From positions 1 through 35,850 of the forward strand of contig CAYGSN010000019.1 in assembly GCA_964352675.1 (NCBI GenBank): a DNA stretch of 35,850 nucleotides. Direction: 5' to 3'. Below, piece after piece: positions 8,141 to 16,606 of this stretch. This DNA comes from CAYGSN01 sp964352675. Its GTDB lineage: Bacteria > Pseudomonadota > Alphaproteobacteria > Micavibrionales > Micavibrionaceae. The notes under the pieces are model-generated. The model worked only from the letters and a program-made list of their open reading frames with translations, was not told where the DNA came from and searched no databases. How positions within the stretch are numbered: the first letter of the stretch is position 1; every line of letters starts with the position of its first letter. The translations under genes were made by a program, and so were the position numbers.

Positions 8141-8692
8141 ATGTTGGGTAATTTTTTAAAACAATGGTATTGCGGAGACCAGGGCGTGACCTCTGTGGAG
8201 TTCAGTCTGCTGGCTATTCCTTATTTCACGCTGACAATGGCGATCATTGAGCTGGCTCTGATGTTCACCACAGCCTCGATGCTGGAAGGTGCGACAGGGG
8301 CGGCGGCCCGCATGCTGCGTACCGGCCAGATCCAGCAGGCGACAAGCGATCCAGCCGCGCAGGCGGAGTTGTTTCGCGAAACTCTCTGCAATAACGCCGT
8401 GGTCCTGGTCAATTGTGATGATGTTGCAATCGAGACGGTGAATATCGGCAGCTTTGGCAGTTACGGAGATTACATCCCGCAGTTTGATGATGACGGAAAT
8501 TTTGTTCCCCAAGGGTTTGATGCCGGCGGCGTGAGCGATGTGCTTTTGATTCGCACTGCTCTGCGCTATTCCCTTATGACCCCGTTTATCGGGCAGCTTT
8601 TGGGGGAGGGATCCTCCAATACCCGTTTGTTCATGTCAACAATTGTCCTGCAGTCTGAGCCTTATGAGTTCGAAGATGAGCCGGGCGTTTAA
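8141..8692 (+). CDS. tadE: TadE-like pseudopilin
   Basis: Minor pilin-like protein of the Tad/Flp secretion system. The 183 residues begin with a short basic leader, then GVTSVEFSLLAIPYF, the TadE hallmark: a glycine, a conserved glutamate a few residues on, and a hydrophobic helix (about 20-45). Processing by the prepilin peptidase at the glycine is expected from the family. The remainder is a periplasmic domain with a Cys pair (CNNAVVLVNC). It is the first of three genes, tadE-tadF-tadG, transcribed together. The ribosome site is weak (GGGTAA). Confidence 0.85.
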   Translation: MLGNFLKQWYCGDQGVTSVEFSLLAIPYFTLTMAIIELALMFTTASMLEGATGAAARMLRTGQIQQATSDPAAQAELFRETLCNNAVVLVNCDDVAIETVNIGSFGSYGDYIPQFDDDGNFVPQGFDAGGVSDVLLIRTALRYSLMTPFIGQLLGEGSSNTRLFMSTIVLQSEPYEFEDEPGV

Positions 8693-8710
8693 AAACAAAA
8701 AGTATATCAA

Positions 8711-9262
8711 ATGCGCATGATTTCATTTTTTAATCGCTGGAGGAAACAGGAAGACGCCATGGCAGCCACCGAGGCGGCTTTTGTGTTTCCGATTTTGCTT
8801 ACCCTGTTGATGGGTTTATTCGATATGGGGTATGGCGTTCTGGCCGCACAAAAAACCATCCGTGCTTCGCAGGTAACGGCCGATCTTATCGCTCGCCACA
8901 GGCAGGTGACGGATAGTGATATAGATGAGGCCATTGAGGCCGGAATGCTTTCGCTGGTGCCTTTCCCTACGAATGTGGATTACGGGGTGGATGTTGTCAG
9001 CGTACGTTTTGATGAAGACAGCGATCCGCAATCCTTGTGGTGCGAAACCAGAAATATGGGCCCGAACGAAACCGCTCTGGACAGCCTGGATGGTTTGGGC
9101 GGCCCGGGTGAGGGATTGGTGGTTGTCACGGTCCAGTATTTATTCCATCCCGTCTTTGTCGGGTTTGTGGTGAATGACCTTATGTTCCAGGAAGTTTCTT
9201 ATGTGCGCGGGCGGCTAACATCAACAGTGCCGCATGAAGGAGGTGTGCAATGTTCACGCTGA
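8711..9262 (+). CDS. tadF: TadE/TadF-like pseudopilin
   Basis: Second minor pseudopilin of the Tad locus, 183 residues. A short basic leader precedes AMAATEAAFVFPILLTLL, which carries the conserved glutamate and the hydrophobic helix of TadE/TadF proteins. The remaining 130 residues are predicted extracytoplasmic and contain two cysteines. It overlaps tadG by 13 bases, implying translational coupling. An ATG at 8717 is an alternative start. Naming it tadF rather than a second tadE rests on position. Confidence 0.8.
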   Translation: MRMISFFNRWRKQEDAMAATEAAFVFPILLTLLMGLFDMGYGVLAAQKTIRASQVTADLIARHRQVTDSDIDEAIEAGMLSLVPFPTNVDYGVDVVSVRFDEDSDPQSLWCETRNMGPNETALDSLDGLGGPGEGLVVVTVQYLFHPVFVGFVVNDLMFQEVSYVRGRLTSTVPHEGGVQCSR

Positions 9263-10746
9263 TTAAATCCGATATTCTACGCCTTTTAAAATCTTATATA
9301 CGCAATCAGTCGGCGACGATTGTCATTGCCTTCGCGATCACGGCGCCGATTGTTGTCGGTTCTGCCGGGATGGCTCTGGATATGGCCCGCGCCTATCTGG
9401 TGAAAGAACGCCTGACCCATGCTCTGGATGCCGCGGCGCTTGCTGCTACGGCTTCTGCGGCGCAGGGCGCTGATCTGGGCGTGCGCCTACAGAAATTTTT
9501 TGATGCGAACTATCCGCCGGAGAAGCTTGGCGCGACATATGACTTGAATTACGAACTGGTCGGAGATGATGTCAAGGTTTCGGCCAAGGCGAAATACGCA
9601 ACGTCTTTTCTTTCAATTTTGGGTTATGATTTTATTGATGTGGGCGTGACCACGATCGTACGCCGGGAGGTCCGGGGTCTGGAAGTTGCGCTTGTGCTGG
9701 ATGTGACCGGTTCGATGAGCGGATCGAAGATTACGTCTCTGCGTACTGCCACGCTCAATTTTATTGATATTCTTTTTGACCGGGTGAGTAATCACAATTA
9801 CCTGAAGGTTGGCCTGGTTCCGTACTCGATTACAGTCAATGTCGGCGATATAGCGCCGGACATTGTGAGTGCGCCGATGGTTCCCGGCCGGCCGGCCGCG
9901 CATTACGATCCTGATAGCTCTACGGACTGGGCCGGATGTGTGATGGCGCGTGACGGTGAGCATGACCAGATTGATAGCGACGTCTTTGACGGTGGCTATT
10001 GGGATGCGTATTGGTGGGAGCACAAGGTTGGTAACCCGGATGACGGGAACGGTCACAATCCTTGGGATTCCGATCAGGGTGGATCGATCAATCTGAAATA
10101 CCCCCCGACAAGCGACAGTCAGGGATGTAACGACCGCCGCTCTCCAAATCTGGGTTGTCCGATTGAAAATCCAATCGTTCCATTGACCAGTGATGAAGGC
10201 GTCCTGGTGGATGCTGCTGAAAAGCTGACTCACTGGTGTCGCGGTGGTACATCCGGGAATCTGGGGATGAGCTGGGGGTGGCGCGTATTATCGCCCAGTG
10301 AGCCGTTCACCCAGGGTGCCAGCTATGACAGCAGTTACTGGCGTAAGGCCGTGGTGATGATGACCGACGGGGAGAACACGTTCTACCAGAGTGACTATTC
10401 TTCTTACGGCTACGTTGCAGACGGAAATATGGAGACAACCGAAGGTGTTGATCCGGACCGCTACGGCTATAATCCAACGCCAGGCCAATCCATTACCAAT
10501 AAAAGCCAGGCAACCAATGAGGCCAATAACCGGTTTATCCGCACTTGTAATATGATGAAGGATTTGGGAATTACGGTTTATACTGTGACCTTCGGCAGCG
10601 GAATTATTGGCAAGCCGACGGAAAAATTCTATAAGGATTGCGCTTCGGACGAGACAAAGTATTTTCCGGCTGCAACCAATTCAGAGCTGATTGATGCTTT
10701 CGAGCAGATCAGCCGCGAGCTGAGTAATCTTCATATTCGAGGTTAG
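9250..10746 (+). CDS. tadG: TadG-like pilus protein with von Willebrand A domain
   Basis: Minor component of the Tad pilus, probably envelope- or surface-anchored. The 498 residues start with a TadE-like N-terminal helix (about 22-45; SATIVIAFAI onwards) and a Tad-type region ending AYLVKERLTHALDAAALA. A vWA domain follows from about 144: MIDAS motif DVTGSMS (151-157), a Thr around 334, and MTDGEN (371-376). Within it, residues about 225-310 form an Asp/Gly/Trp/Asn-rich insertion with four cysteines. The SWGWRVLSPSEPF segment is typical of the TadG family. AGGAGG lies just before its ATG, inside tadF. A terminator follows 49 bases after the stop. Confidence 0.88.
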   Translation: MFTLIKSDILRLLKSYIRNQSATIVIAFAITAPIVVGSAGMALDMARAYLVKERLTHALDAAALAATASAAQGADLGVRLQKFFDANYPPEKLGATYDLNYELVGDDVKVSAKAKYATSFLSILGYDFIDVGVTTIVRREVRGLEVALVLDVTGSMSGSKITSLRTATLNFIDILFDRVSNHNYLKVGLVPYSITVNVGDIAPDIVSAPMVPGRPAAHYDPDSSTDWAGCVMARDGEHDQIDSDVFDGGYWDAYWWEHKVGNPDDGNGHNPWDSDQGGSINLKYPPTSDSQGCNDRRSPNLGCPIENPIVPLTSDEGVLVDAAEKLTHWCRGGTSGNLGMSWGWRVLSPSEPFTQGASYDSSYWRKAVVMMTDGENTFYQSDYSSYGYVADGNMETTEGVDPDRYGYNPTPGQSITNKSQATNEANNRFIRTCNMMKDLGITVYTVTFGSGIIGKPTEKFYKDCASDETKYFPAATNSELIDAFEQISRELSNLHIRG

Positions 10747-11112
10747 GTTTTGGTAGTAGTGTCTATGTCAAAATTTTGTCTCATGTAATAGATGGCCCTG
10801 CCGGAACAAAGAACGGTGGGGCTTTTTCTTTGAAAGTCTGCTGCCCTCATTTTTGCCATAAGTATTTATTGACATGAATACTTCACCATCCCTTGGTTAT
10901 ACATAAATATAAAATTTTATATAAATACATATCAAGTTATGTCTTGATTTTTTTGCATTTTTTCTTTAAAAATAAGGGTGAATACTGCGTTTTTTAACCA
11001 TCCATTAATGATAATCCGATAATCTAAAAGTATAACGGTTGGGAGCTTCAGCGCCTGTTGGAGTTTGTGGGATTAACCGGAATATCAATCTTGAAACTTT
11101 AGGAGATACAGA
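10747..11112 (+). other. 366-base non-coding spacer upstream of flp
   Basis: The spacer holds the tadG terminator at its start and then about 280 bases of AT-rich DNA (10860-11040 is especially AT rich), as expected of a strong promoter region for a highly expressed pilin gene. A TTGACA sits at 10869-10874, but no good -10 lies at the right distance, so I do not call a promoter. I found no ORF or RNA gene in it. Confidence 0.6.
10795..10829 (+). terminator. Rho-independent terminator after tadG
   Basis: GCCCTGCCG (10795-10803) pairs with CGGTGGGGC (10814-10822), nine pairs including two G-U wobbles, over a 10-base loop, followed by TTTTTC. It ends the tadEFG transcript and isolates flp. Confidence 0.78.
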
Positions 11113-11310
11113 ATGATTAAATTGCTTGCTTGGAAAAATACGTATTTGAAAAGAGAAGAAGGTGCGACAGCTATCGAGTATGGTTTGATCGCTGCCGGTA
11201 TTTCTCTGGCTATCGTGGCGGTTGTGTTTACCTTCGGGGACCAGCTGCGTCTGTTGTTCGAGAACATGGAAACATCTCTGACAGGAAATACAGACGTAAA
11301 CACAGAGTAA
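11113..11310 (+). CDS. flp: Flp-type major pilin (Flp/Fap family)
   Basis: Structural subunit of the Tad pilus, 65 residues, the usual Flp size. A short basic leader ends KREEG, then ATAIEYGLIAAGISLAIV carries the Flp signature: cleavage after the glycine, Glu at position 5 and Tyr at 6 of the mature form, then a hydrophobic helix. The mature protein is about 47 residues. A strong AGGAG ribosome site at 11101-11105 fits high expression, unlike the weak sites of most neighbours. Terminators flank the gene on both sides, so it is probably transcribed alone. Confidence 0.95.
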   Translation: MIKLLAWKNTYLKREEGATAIEYGLIAAGISLAIVAVVFTFGDQLRLLFENMETSLTGNTDVNTE

Positions 11311-11332
11311 TAGTTTCTGTCGATCTGAATTC

Positions 11333-11364
11333 GAAAGCCCGCCATAACGGCGGGCTTTCTCTTT
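11333..11364 (+). terminator. Strong Rho-independent terminator after flp
   Basis: A perfect 11-pair stem, GAAAGCCCGCC (11333-11343) with GGCGGGCTTTC (11349-11359), has a 5-base loop and is followed by TCTTTG. The T tract is short. It should limit read-through from flp into the assembly genes. Confidence 0.85.
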
Positions 11365-11414
11365 GCGCCGTGTTTGGGTATAATTTTCTGATCTAACCGA
11401 AAGGTTGTTTTCAC

Positions 11415-11960
11415 GTGCTTGCTCTGACTGTCTTTCTTACATGCTTGCTTATTGCTGCGTTTACAGGCGTTCTGGCGACGATTTCCGATGTGCGGGGGTT
11501 AACCATTCCCAATGTATATTCCCTGATTGTTATTGCCGCCTTTGCCGTTTGCTGGGGTGTTTTGTGGTTTTTGGGGGAGCACGGAGTGTTGCCATCCCTG
11601 TTTTCTAGTCTTCTGGCCGCCGTGATCTTTTTTGCCGTGAGCCTGGCCCTGTATGCCTGGGGGATGCTGGGTGCGGCAGATTCGAAACTGGGGACGGCTT
11701 ATGCGCTCTGGGTAGGGGTGAGTGGCCTTCCGCCTTTCCTGGTCTATATGACGCTTGCCGGCGGCGTGCTAGGCATTGTGGCGCTGGTTATCCAGAAGCG
11801 CAAACCGTTTGCCGCTCCGCTGGAGGGAAGTTGGGTCCACCAGGTCCAAAACGGTAAAAGCAAGGTTCCTTATGGAATTGCGATTGTGCTCGGAGTGCTG
11901 GCATCTTTCGCGCATTTAGGGTATTTTGAATATGAAACTTTTGCGGAATTTCTCCGCTAG
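11415..11960 (+). CDS. cpaA: Prepilin peptidase CpaA/TadV (A24 family)
   Basis: Inner-membrane aspartyl protease that matures Flp and the TadE/F pseudopilins. The 181 residues hold about five or six hydrophobic helices. The two catalytic aspartates are D25, in ISDVRGLTIPN, and D89, in GMLGAADSKL. The second motif reads GAAD instead of the usual GxGD. The length fits the small TadV/CpaA type, which lacks a methyltransferase domain. The start is GTG at 11415, with GAAAGG about 10 bases upstream. It lies right after the flp terminator. About 20 C-terminal residues form a last hydrophobic segment. Confidence 0.88.
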   Translation: MLALTVFLTCLLIAAFTGVLATISDVRGLTIPNVYSLIVIAAFAVCWGVLWFLGEHGVLPSLFSSLLAAVIFFAVSLALYAWGMLGAADSKLGTAYALWVGVSGLPPFLVYMTLAGGVLGIVALVIQKRKPFAAPLEGSWVHQVQNGKSKVPYGIAIVLGVLASFAHLGYFEYETFAEFLR

Positions 11961-12134
11961 ACCTGCCTGTTTTCAAACTCAAACGAATAACATAACTCAG
12001 TTCATCGTTTTTTAATTTTTGTAGCGCATCATGGAAGGGTAGCCTGTTTGTATCAGGTTTATTCTTTGAGTTCTTTGGAAACTTTCTTTTTTCTTCTGCG
12101 TTTCTCGCCAATCATCAGCAACGAGGCTTAGGAA

Positions 12135-13016
12135 ATGAATAAAAATGTCATGATTGTTTTGGGCGGAGCTGTGGCTGTGGCGCTGGTTGTTGCGCTGCTG
12201 GTGCAGGTGTCTCTGGGCGGTAAGAAGCAGCCCAGCGTCCAGCAGGAAGCCAAGGTTGAAGTTTTGGTTGCCTCCAAGAATTTGCGGATGGGGCAGGAAC
12301 TGGCGGCGGGCGATATGCGCTGGCAGAGCTGGCCGCAGGGGAGCGTTTTTCCCGGTGCGGTTGTCCGTGAGGATGCTCAGAATGCCGATGAAGTTTTCGA
12401 AGGGCGTCTGGCCCGCAATGTGGCCGAAGGTGAGCCGCTGATCCGTACCGCTCTGGTGCGAGAATCCAAAGGGAATTTTGTAGCAGCATCTCTGGAGCCG
12501 GGCGAGCGTGCTGTGGCGATCGAGGTTTCGGCTTCGTCCATGGTGGGTGGTTTTATCGGTCCGGGCGATTTCGTTGATGTGATCCTGACCTATAAGGAAA
12601 CTATCCGCACAGAGGATAATGACCCGCGTGTGCAGAGTATGATCGAGTTAAATCTGGATCGTATGGCCACGGAAACAATTTTACAGAACGTAAAAGTTCT
12701 GGCAGTAGATCAATCCGCAATGCGCGGTGAAGAAGAGAATATCAAGGTCGGAAAGACCGTCACTTTGGCTGTCGGCATTCAGGAGGCTGAGAGGCTCGCC
12801 CTGGCAGCGGAGCTAGGGGATTTGCTCCTCTCTCTGCGCGGAGTGGGTGATAATCAGTTTGTCGAAAAACAGTGGCCGACCATCTCTGATGCGCGCCTAA
12901 CCAATGTCGCCGATGAGATTTTTGAGGAATACAAGAAGATTAAAAAAACTGGCGCCAGCTCGAATAATGTGAGAATCTATAGCGGTGAGCAAGTCACAAG
13001 TACGCCCGCCAGGTAA
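12135..13016 (+). CDS. cpaB: Flp pilus assembly protein CpaB/RcpC
   Basis: Periplasmic Tad assembly factor thought to work with the secretin. The 293 residues begin with one TM (about 5-27), then an SAF domain (about 43-105; VEVLVASKNLRMGQELAAGD onwards). The conserved CpaB core follows, with PGERAVAIEVSASSMVGGFIGPGDFVDVI, then a region containing VLAVDQSAMRG and a TLAVGIQEAERLALAAELGDL-like segment. The length is typical. It starts 174 bases after cpaA, the longest gap inside the assembly cluster, so a promoter for cpaB-tadC probably lies there. Confidence 0.93.
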   Translation: MNKNVMIVLGGAVAVALVVALLVQVSLGGKKQPSVQQEAKVEVLVASKNLRMGQELAAGDMRWQSWPQGSVFPGAVVREDAQNADEVFEGRLARNVAEGEPLIRTALVRESKGNFVAASLEPGERAVAIEVSASSMVGGFIGPGDFVDVILTYKETIRTEDNDPRVQSMIELNLDRMATETILQNVKVLAVDQSAMRGEEENIKVGKTVTLAVGIQEAERLALAAELGDLLLSLRGVGDNQFVEKQWPTISDARLTNVADEIFEEYKKIKKTGASSNNVRIYSGEQVTSTPAR

Positions 13017-13082
13017 TCACTTACCTTTCTGTCCTCTAAGTTCAGATTTACAATTCTGCGTAACCAACTGAAAGTTAGTCAA

Positions 13083-14570
13083 ATGATTAGGATACCCACA
13101 AAGTTATTCACGTATTTTGCCGTCTTTTCGCTGCTGGGGTTTGTGGCGCTTTCCGCAATGCCGTCGGTGCATGCGGCAACCAAAGGCGATTTGATGCCCG
13201 TGTTTGATGATGCGAAGGCTGTACCGCCTGTAGCCATTACTTTGGGCAAGGCTGAAATTATTGATGTTCCAGGCGATGTTGCCGATGTCCTGGTGGCCAA
13301 CCCGTTGGTCGTGGATGTAATGGCGGTGCAATCCAACCGTCTGTATGTGGTCGGCTTGACCGTTGGAGATACGAATATTATCGCGCTGGACAGTAACGGC
13401 GATGTCGTGAAGCGTGTAGATTTGCATGTGAAATACGATCTTCAGGCGATACAGGCATTGGTAGAAAGCCTGTTTCCGGGAGAAGATGTGAAGGTCGCCT
13501 CCATTCACGACCAGATTTTGCTGACCGGTACGGCCTCCACGCCGGAGGTTGCATCGAAGATAGCCAATATCGTGGGGCATTACGTCAGTGATTTGCAGGA
13601 TCAGACCGGTGAGACCGACGAATTGATTTCAAATTTGTTGTCTGTGCGCGGTGAACAGCAAGTCACATTGCAGGTGAAGATTATCGAAGCGCAACGCAAC
13701 GTATTGAAAGAGTTAGGTGTTGAAACAAATGCAAATGACCAGGTTGAAGGCGCGGCCAATATTCTGGGTCAAACGCCGCTTGAATCATTTACTGATGGTA
13801 GCAGCGCGGCTGTGGGTTTGATTCCTGGTCAGGGTGTGTCCTTGTCCAACCCGGCGGCGGCCAGTTTACAGATTTTCAAATTCAGCTCTCTTGATTTTCT
13901 GGGCACAACCGGTTTATTCCTGAACGCTCTGGAAGAACAGAGCCTGATCAATGTTTTGGCAGAGCCAAACTTAACGGCTGTTTCCGGCGAGCAGGCCGGG
14001 TTCCTAGCGGGGGGTGAAACACCCGTTCCAGAAGGTCTGGATCAACAGGGGAATGTTGTAGTGACATTCCGGCAGTTCGGTGTGTCTTTGAATTTCCGCC
14101 CGATTGTGTTGTCTGACGACCGTATTAGTCTGCAGCTGAATACAGAGGTATCCTCTATTAACTATGAAAACGCAGTCCCCTCCGGCGCCGTTCTTGTTCC
14201 GGGTTTTGATATCCGCCGCGCAGATACGACTGTGGAGCTGCCCAGCGGTGGTACGATCATGATTGCGGGTTTGTTGCAATCCGAGGCGGCCAAGGGCTTC
14301 AGCGGCATTCCCGGCATTTCGCAGACACCGGTTTTGGGGGATCTGGTAAAATCAAAGAGCTTCCAACGTGATGAGACGGAGTTGGTGGTTCTGGTTACCC
14401 CATATCTGGTGGAGCCGTTTAAGGAGAAAAACCGCAGTGAGGAGATTCCGCGTCAGAAGAGTGATCCTCTTGCCACGGCCTTTGTGGCAAATATTCGCCG
14501 CGCTTATGAGCTTGAAGACGAAGAAGAGCTTTTCGCCGGTAGCGAGGGATTTGGTTACTTGCTGGATTAA
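13083..14570 (+). CDS. cpaC: Tad secretin CpaC/RcpA
   Basis: Outer-membrane channel through which the Flp pilus exits. The 495 residues start with a signal peptide (cleavage near SVHA at 31), then a pilus/secretin N-terminal domain (about 50-125; GKAEIIDVPGDVADVLVANP onwards), a BON-like domain (about 125-190), a linker, and the secretin domain (about 260-450). The last includes LAEPNLTAVSGEQAGFLAGGE, FRQFGVSLNFRP and LPSGGTIMIAGLLQ. The length matches the CpaC family. Its N-terminal domain resembles that of the minus-strand gene at 21009-21848. Confidence 0.95.
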   Translation: MIRIPTKLFTYFAVFSLLGFVALSAMPSVHAATKGDLMPVFDDAKAVPPVAITLGKAEIIDVPGDVADVLVANPLVVDVMAVQSNRLYVVGLTVGDTNIIALDSNGDVVKRVDLHVKYDLQAIQALVESLFPGEDVKVASIHDQILLTGTASTPEVASKIANIVGHYVSDLQDQTGETDELISNLLSVRGEQQVTLQVKIIEAQRNVLKELGVETNANDQVEGAANILGQTPLESFTDGSSAAVGLIPGQGVSLSNPAAASLQIFKFSSLDFLGTTGLFLNALEEQSLINVLAEPNLTAVSGEQAGFLAGGETPVPEGLDQQGNVVVTFRQFGVSLNFRPIVLSDDRISLQLNTEVSSINYENAVPSGAVLVPGFDIRRADTTVELPSGGTIMIAGLLQSEAAKGFSGIPGISQTPVLGDLVKSKSFQRDETELVVLVTPYLVEPFKEKNRSEEIPRQKSDPLATAFVANIRRAYELEDEEELFAGSEGFGYLLD

Positions 14571-14609
14571 TCGTATAGCATTCTATTTTTAATTTTAAGG
14601 AAACAGGAC

Positions 14610-15263
14610 ATGTCAGGATTTCTAAAACAAAAAACGGTAACGTATATTGCGGTGCTTTTATCGGTTTTTATCGCGTCTGCCTGTGACCTGCATGAGCCCG
14701 GCAATTTCACCGAAGCAAAGATACAGATTCAAGAAGAAAGATTCAGCGAACAGCTTCCTCTTGCCGAAGCCAACGAAGCATTTCTGAGCGGTTTGGCCGG
14801 TCATTACGACCGTTATGGCGACGGGCCGGTATATCTGAGCGTGACGTATGATCCGAAGTCGAAAACCAGCACGGCGATGGCCGCCAGTACGGAATCGGCG
14901 CGTATCTCTCAAAGTCTTGGAAAAAAGGGACTGAACAACGTCCAGGCCGGAATTATCCCGGTGCAGGGGCAGGGTGAGGATGCTCAGCTTTTGGTGACAT
15001 ATAACGGCTATACTGCACAAGAACCGGATTGTAAGACAATGCCCGGCATGGATGACACCGTTTCAGACACGGATGAAGAATACAAGCTGGGCTGTGGGGT
15101 GGAAACGATGTTCGCCCGTCAGGTGTCACGTCCAAAAGATTTGCTGGGCAGGGAACAGACAGAAGAAACAACGGACGGCCGGCGGGCGTCTAATGTTCCT
15201 GCGGCCTATCGCGCAGGGGTTCGGAACGAGCGCCTGGAAGGTGAATCAGCGTCCGAACGGTAA
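14610..15263 (+). CDS. cpaD: CpaD-like pilus lipoprotein
   Basis: Tad-system lipoprotein typical of alphaproteobacteria, thought to help localise or stabilise the secretin. The 217 residues start with a lipoprotein signal peptide with lipobox IASAC (C25). The conserved C-terminal pattern LGCGVETMFARQVSRPKDLLG matches the CpaD consensus (FGCATQ...NLAxQVADPRDLxxPR), with some substitutions. The tail after about 185 is polar. It is sandwiched between the secretin and CpaE genes, the usual CpaD position. An AAGGAAACAGG leader provides the ribosome site. Confidence 0.85.
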   Translation: MSGFLKQKTVTYIAVLLSVFIASACDLHEPGNFTEAKIQIQEERFSEQLPLAEANEAFLSGLAGHYDRYGDGPVYLSVTYDPKSKTSTAMAASTESARISQSLGKKGLNNVQAGIIPVQGQGEDAQLLVTYNGYTAQEPDCKTMPGMDDTVSDTDEEYKLGCGVETMFARQVSRPKDLLGREQTEETTDGRRASNVPAAYRAGVRNERLEGESASER

Positions 15264-15323
15264 AAAGTGTTAGAATAAAGAAGGAGCGCATGGGATTCAT
15301 TTCTCTTTGACGATAAACAAAAT

Positions 15324-16574
15324 ATGAGCGAGGTGGACACTCAGGCTACGAATATTTTACTGCCCGAAGCGCGCGTGGCAGTTTTTTCGCATGATCGCGA
15401 TACGTTGGAGGCTGCTGGAAAAATTCCTGAGGACTGGAGATTTGCAAGAGTTTCCGTAGATGTACGTGAAGGTGACGTTGATAGCGCAAAACAGCTTTAC
15501 GCGCAAAGTACCTCTCCAGACCTTCTAATTGTGCAGACAGACAATATCGATGAAGCTTTTACAGTGCATCTGGAAGAGCTGGCTTCAAGATGTGATGAAG
15601 GCACGGCCGCGATTGTGGTCGGCCCTGTGAATGATGTTTATCTTTACCGCCGCCTGATTGAAATGGGTGTAAGCGATTATCTGGTGAAGCCTATTGAGAC
15701 GGCGGTGCTGTCCGATGTCATCGCCAAGACCTTGATCGAGAAAAAGGGCGTCACGGCCAGCCGCCTGATTGCTGTTATTGGCGCGAAGGGTGGTGTTGGA
15801 ACAACGGTTATCAGCCAGGCCCTCGCCTGGAGTGCTTCGGATATATTGGGCCAGAAGACAATGTTGCTGGATGCGGCCGGAGGATGGTCGACATTGAGTG
15901 TCGGGATGGGGTTTGAGCCTGCCACGACATTGAATGAAGCAGCCCGTGCAGCGGCAAATTTAGACGAGGACGGCATCAAGCGGATGCTTTTCCGCGCCTC
16001 TGATACACTGAATGTTCTGGCCAGTGGTGGCGATGTGATGCTGGAGCAGTCTATTGAACCAGACCAGATGGAGCCGATTATAGACATGTTTATGTCCCGT
16101 TATCCGGCTGTTTTGTTTGATTTGTCGGGTGCCGATCATGCCATGGCCAAGATGGTTATTGCCCGGGCGAATGAGATTGTTGTTGTTTCGACTCCGACTT
16201 TGCCGTCTCTGCGCCTGGCGCGTAGTTTGATGCATGAGATCAAGGATCTGCGCGGCGGCGATGAAGGCGGCATTGAGATGATCGTAAATATGCAGGGAGT
16301 GGCCGCAGCGCATGAGGTATCCAAAAAGGACATACAGCAGGCGATGGATTTTAAAATAGCCAGTTTGATTCCGTTTTTGCCGAAAGTATTCATGGGCGCG
16401 GAGAGTGAAAGCCGTAAGATCAGCAATGATAAAGAGGGTGTGGAGGTTATTCATGCCCATCTGATACCGCTTCTGCAGCGTGTCCTGGATGTTGGAAGAG
16501 GCGAAGAAAAGACCGTAGGAAACAAGGAGGACAGCCTGTTTGGCGGGCTTTTTAAGAAACTGAAAACCAAATAG
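15324..16574 (+). CDS. cpaE: CpaE/TadZ pilus localisation ATPase
   Basis: ParA/MinD-like protein that places the Tad machine in the cell. The 416 residues comprise an atypical receiver-like domain (about 15-140; it ends GVSDYLVKPIE but lacks the acidic pocket) and a ParA-type ATPase domain from 145. The latter has the deviant P-loop GAKGGVGTT (153-161). The switch region is degenerate (LLDAAGGWSTL, where MinD relatives have LDLD). The Walker B strand is AVLFDLSG. The C-terminus is Lys rich. The gene lies between cpaD and cpaF in the conserved order. Confidence 0.92.
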   Translation: MSEVDTQATNILLPEARVAVFSHDRDTLEAAGKIPEDWRFARVSVDVREGDVDSAKQLYAQSTSPDLLIVQTDNIDEAFTVHLEELASRCDEGTAAIVVGPVNDVYLYRRLIEMGVSDYLVKPIETAVLSDVIAKTLIEKKGVTASRLIAVIGAKGGVGTTVISQALAWSASDILGQKTMLLDAAGGWSTLSVGMGFEPATTLNEAARAAANLDEDGIKRMLFRASDTLNVLASGGDVMLEQSIEPDQMEPIIDMFMSRYPAVLFDLSGADHAMAKMVIARANEIVVVSTPTLPSLRLARSLMHEIKDLRGGDEGGIEMIVNMQGVAAAHEVSKKDIQQAMDFKIASLIPFLPKVFMGAESESRKISNDKEGVEVIHAHLIPLLQRVLDVGRGEEKTVGNKEDSLFGGLFKKLKTK

Positions 16575-16606
16575 CTTCTTAGCTTATTTAAACAAAGACG
16601 AAATCC

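Noticed and set aside
9613..10233. Minus-strand 206-codon frame in tadG
   Set aside because: Shadow of the vWA coding sequence, with no start context.
10869..10903. TTGACA promoter upstream of flp
   Set aside because: The nearest TATACA lies 23 bases away and nothing at 16-18 bases resembles a -10.
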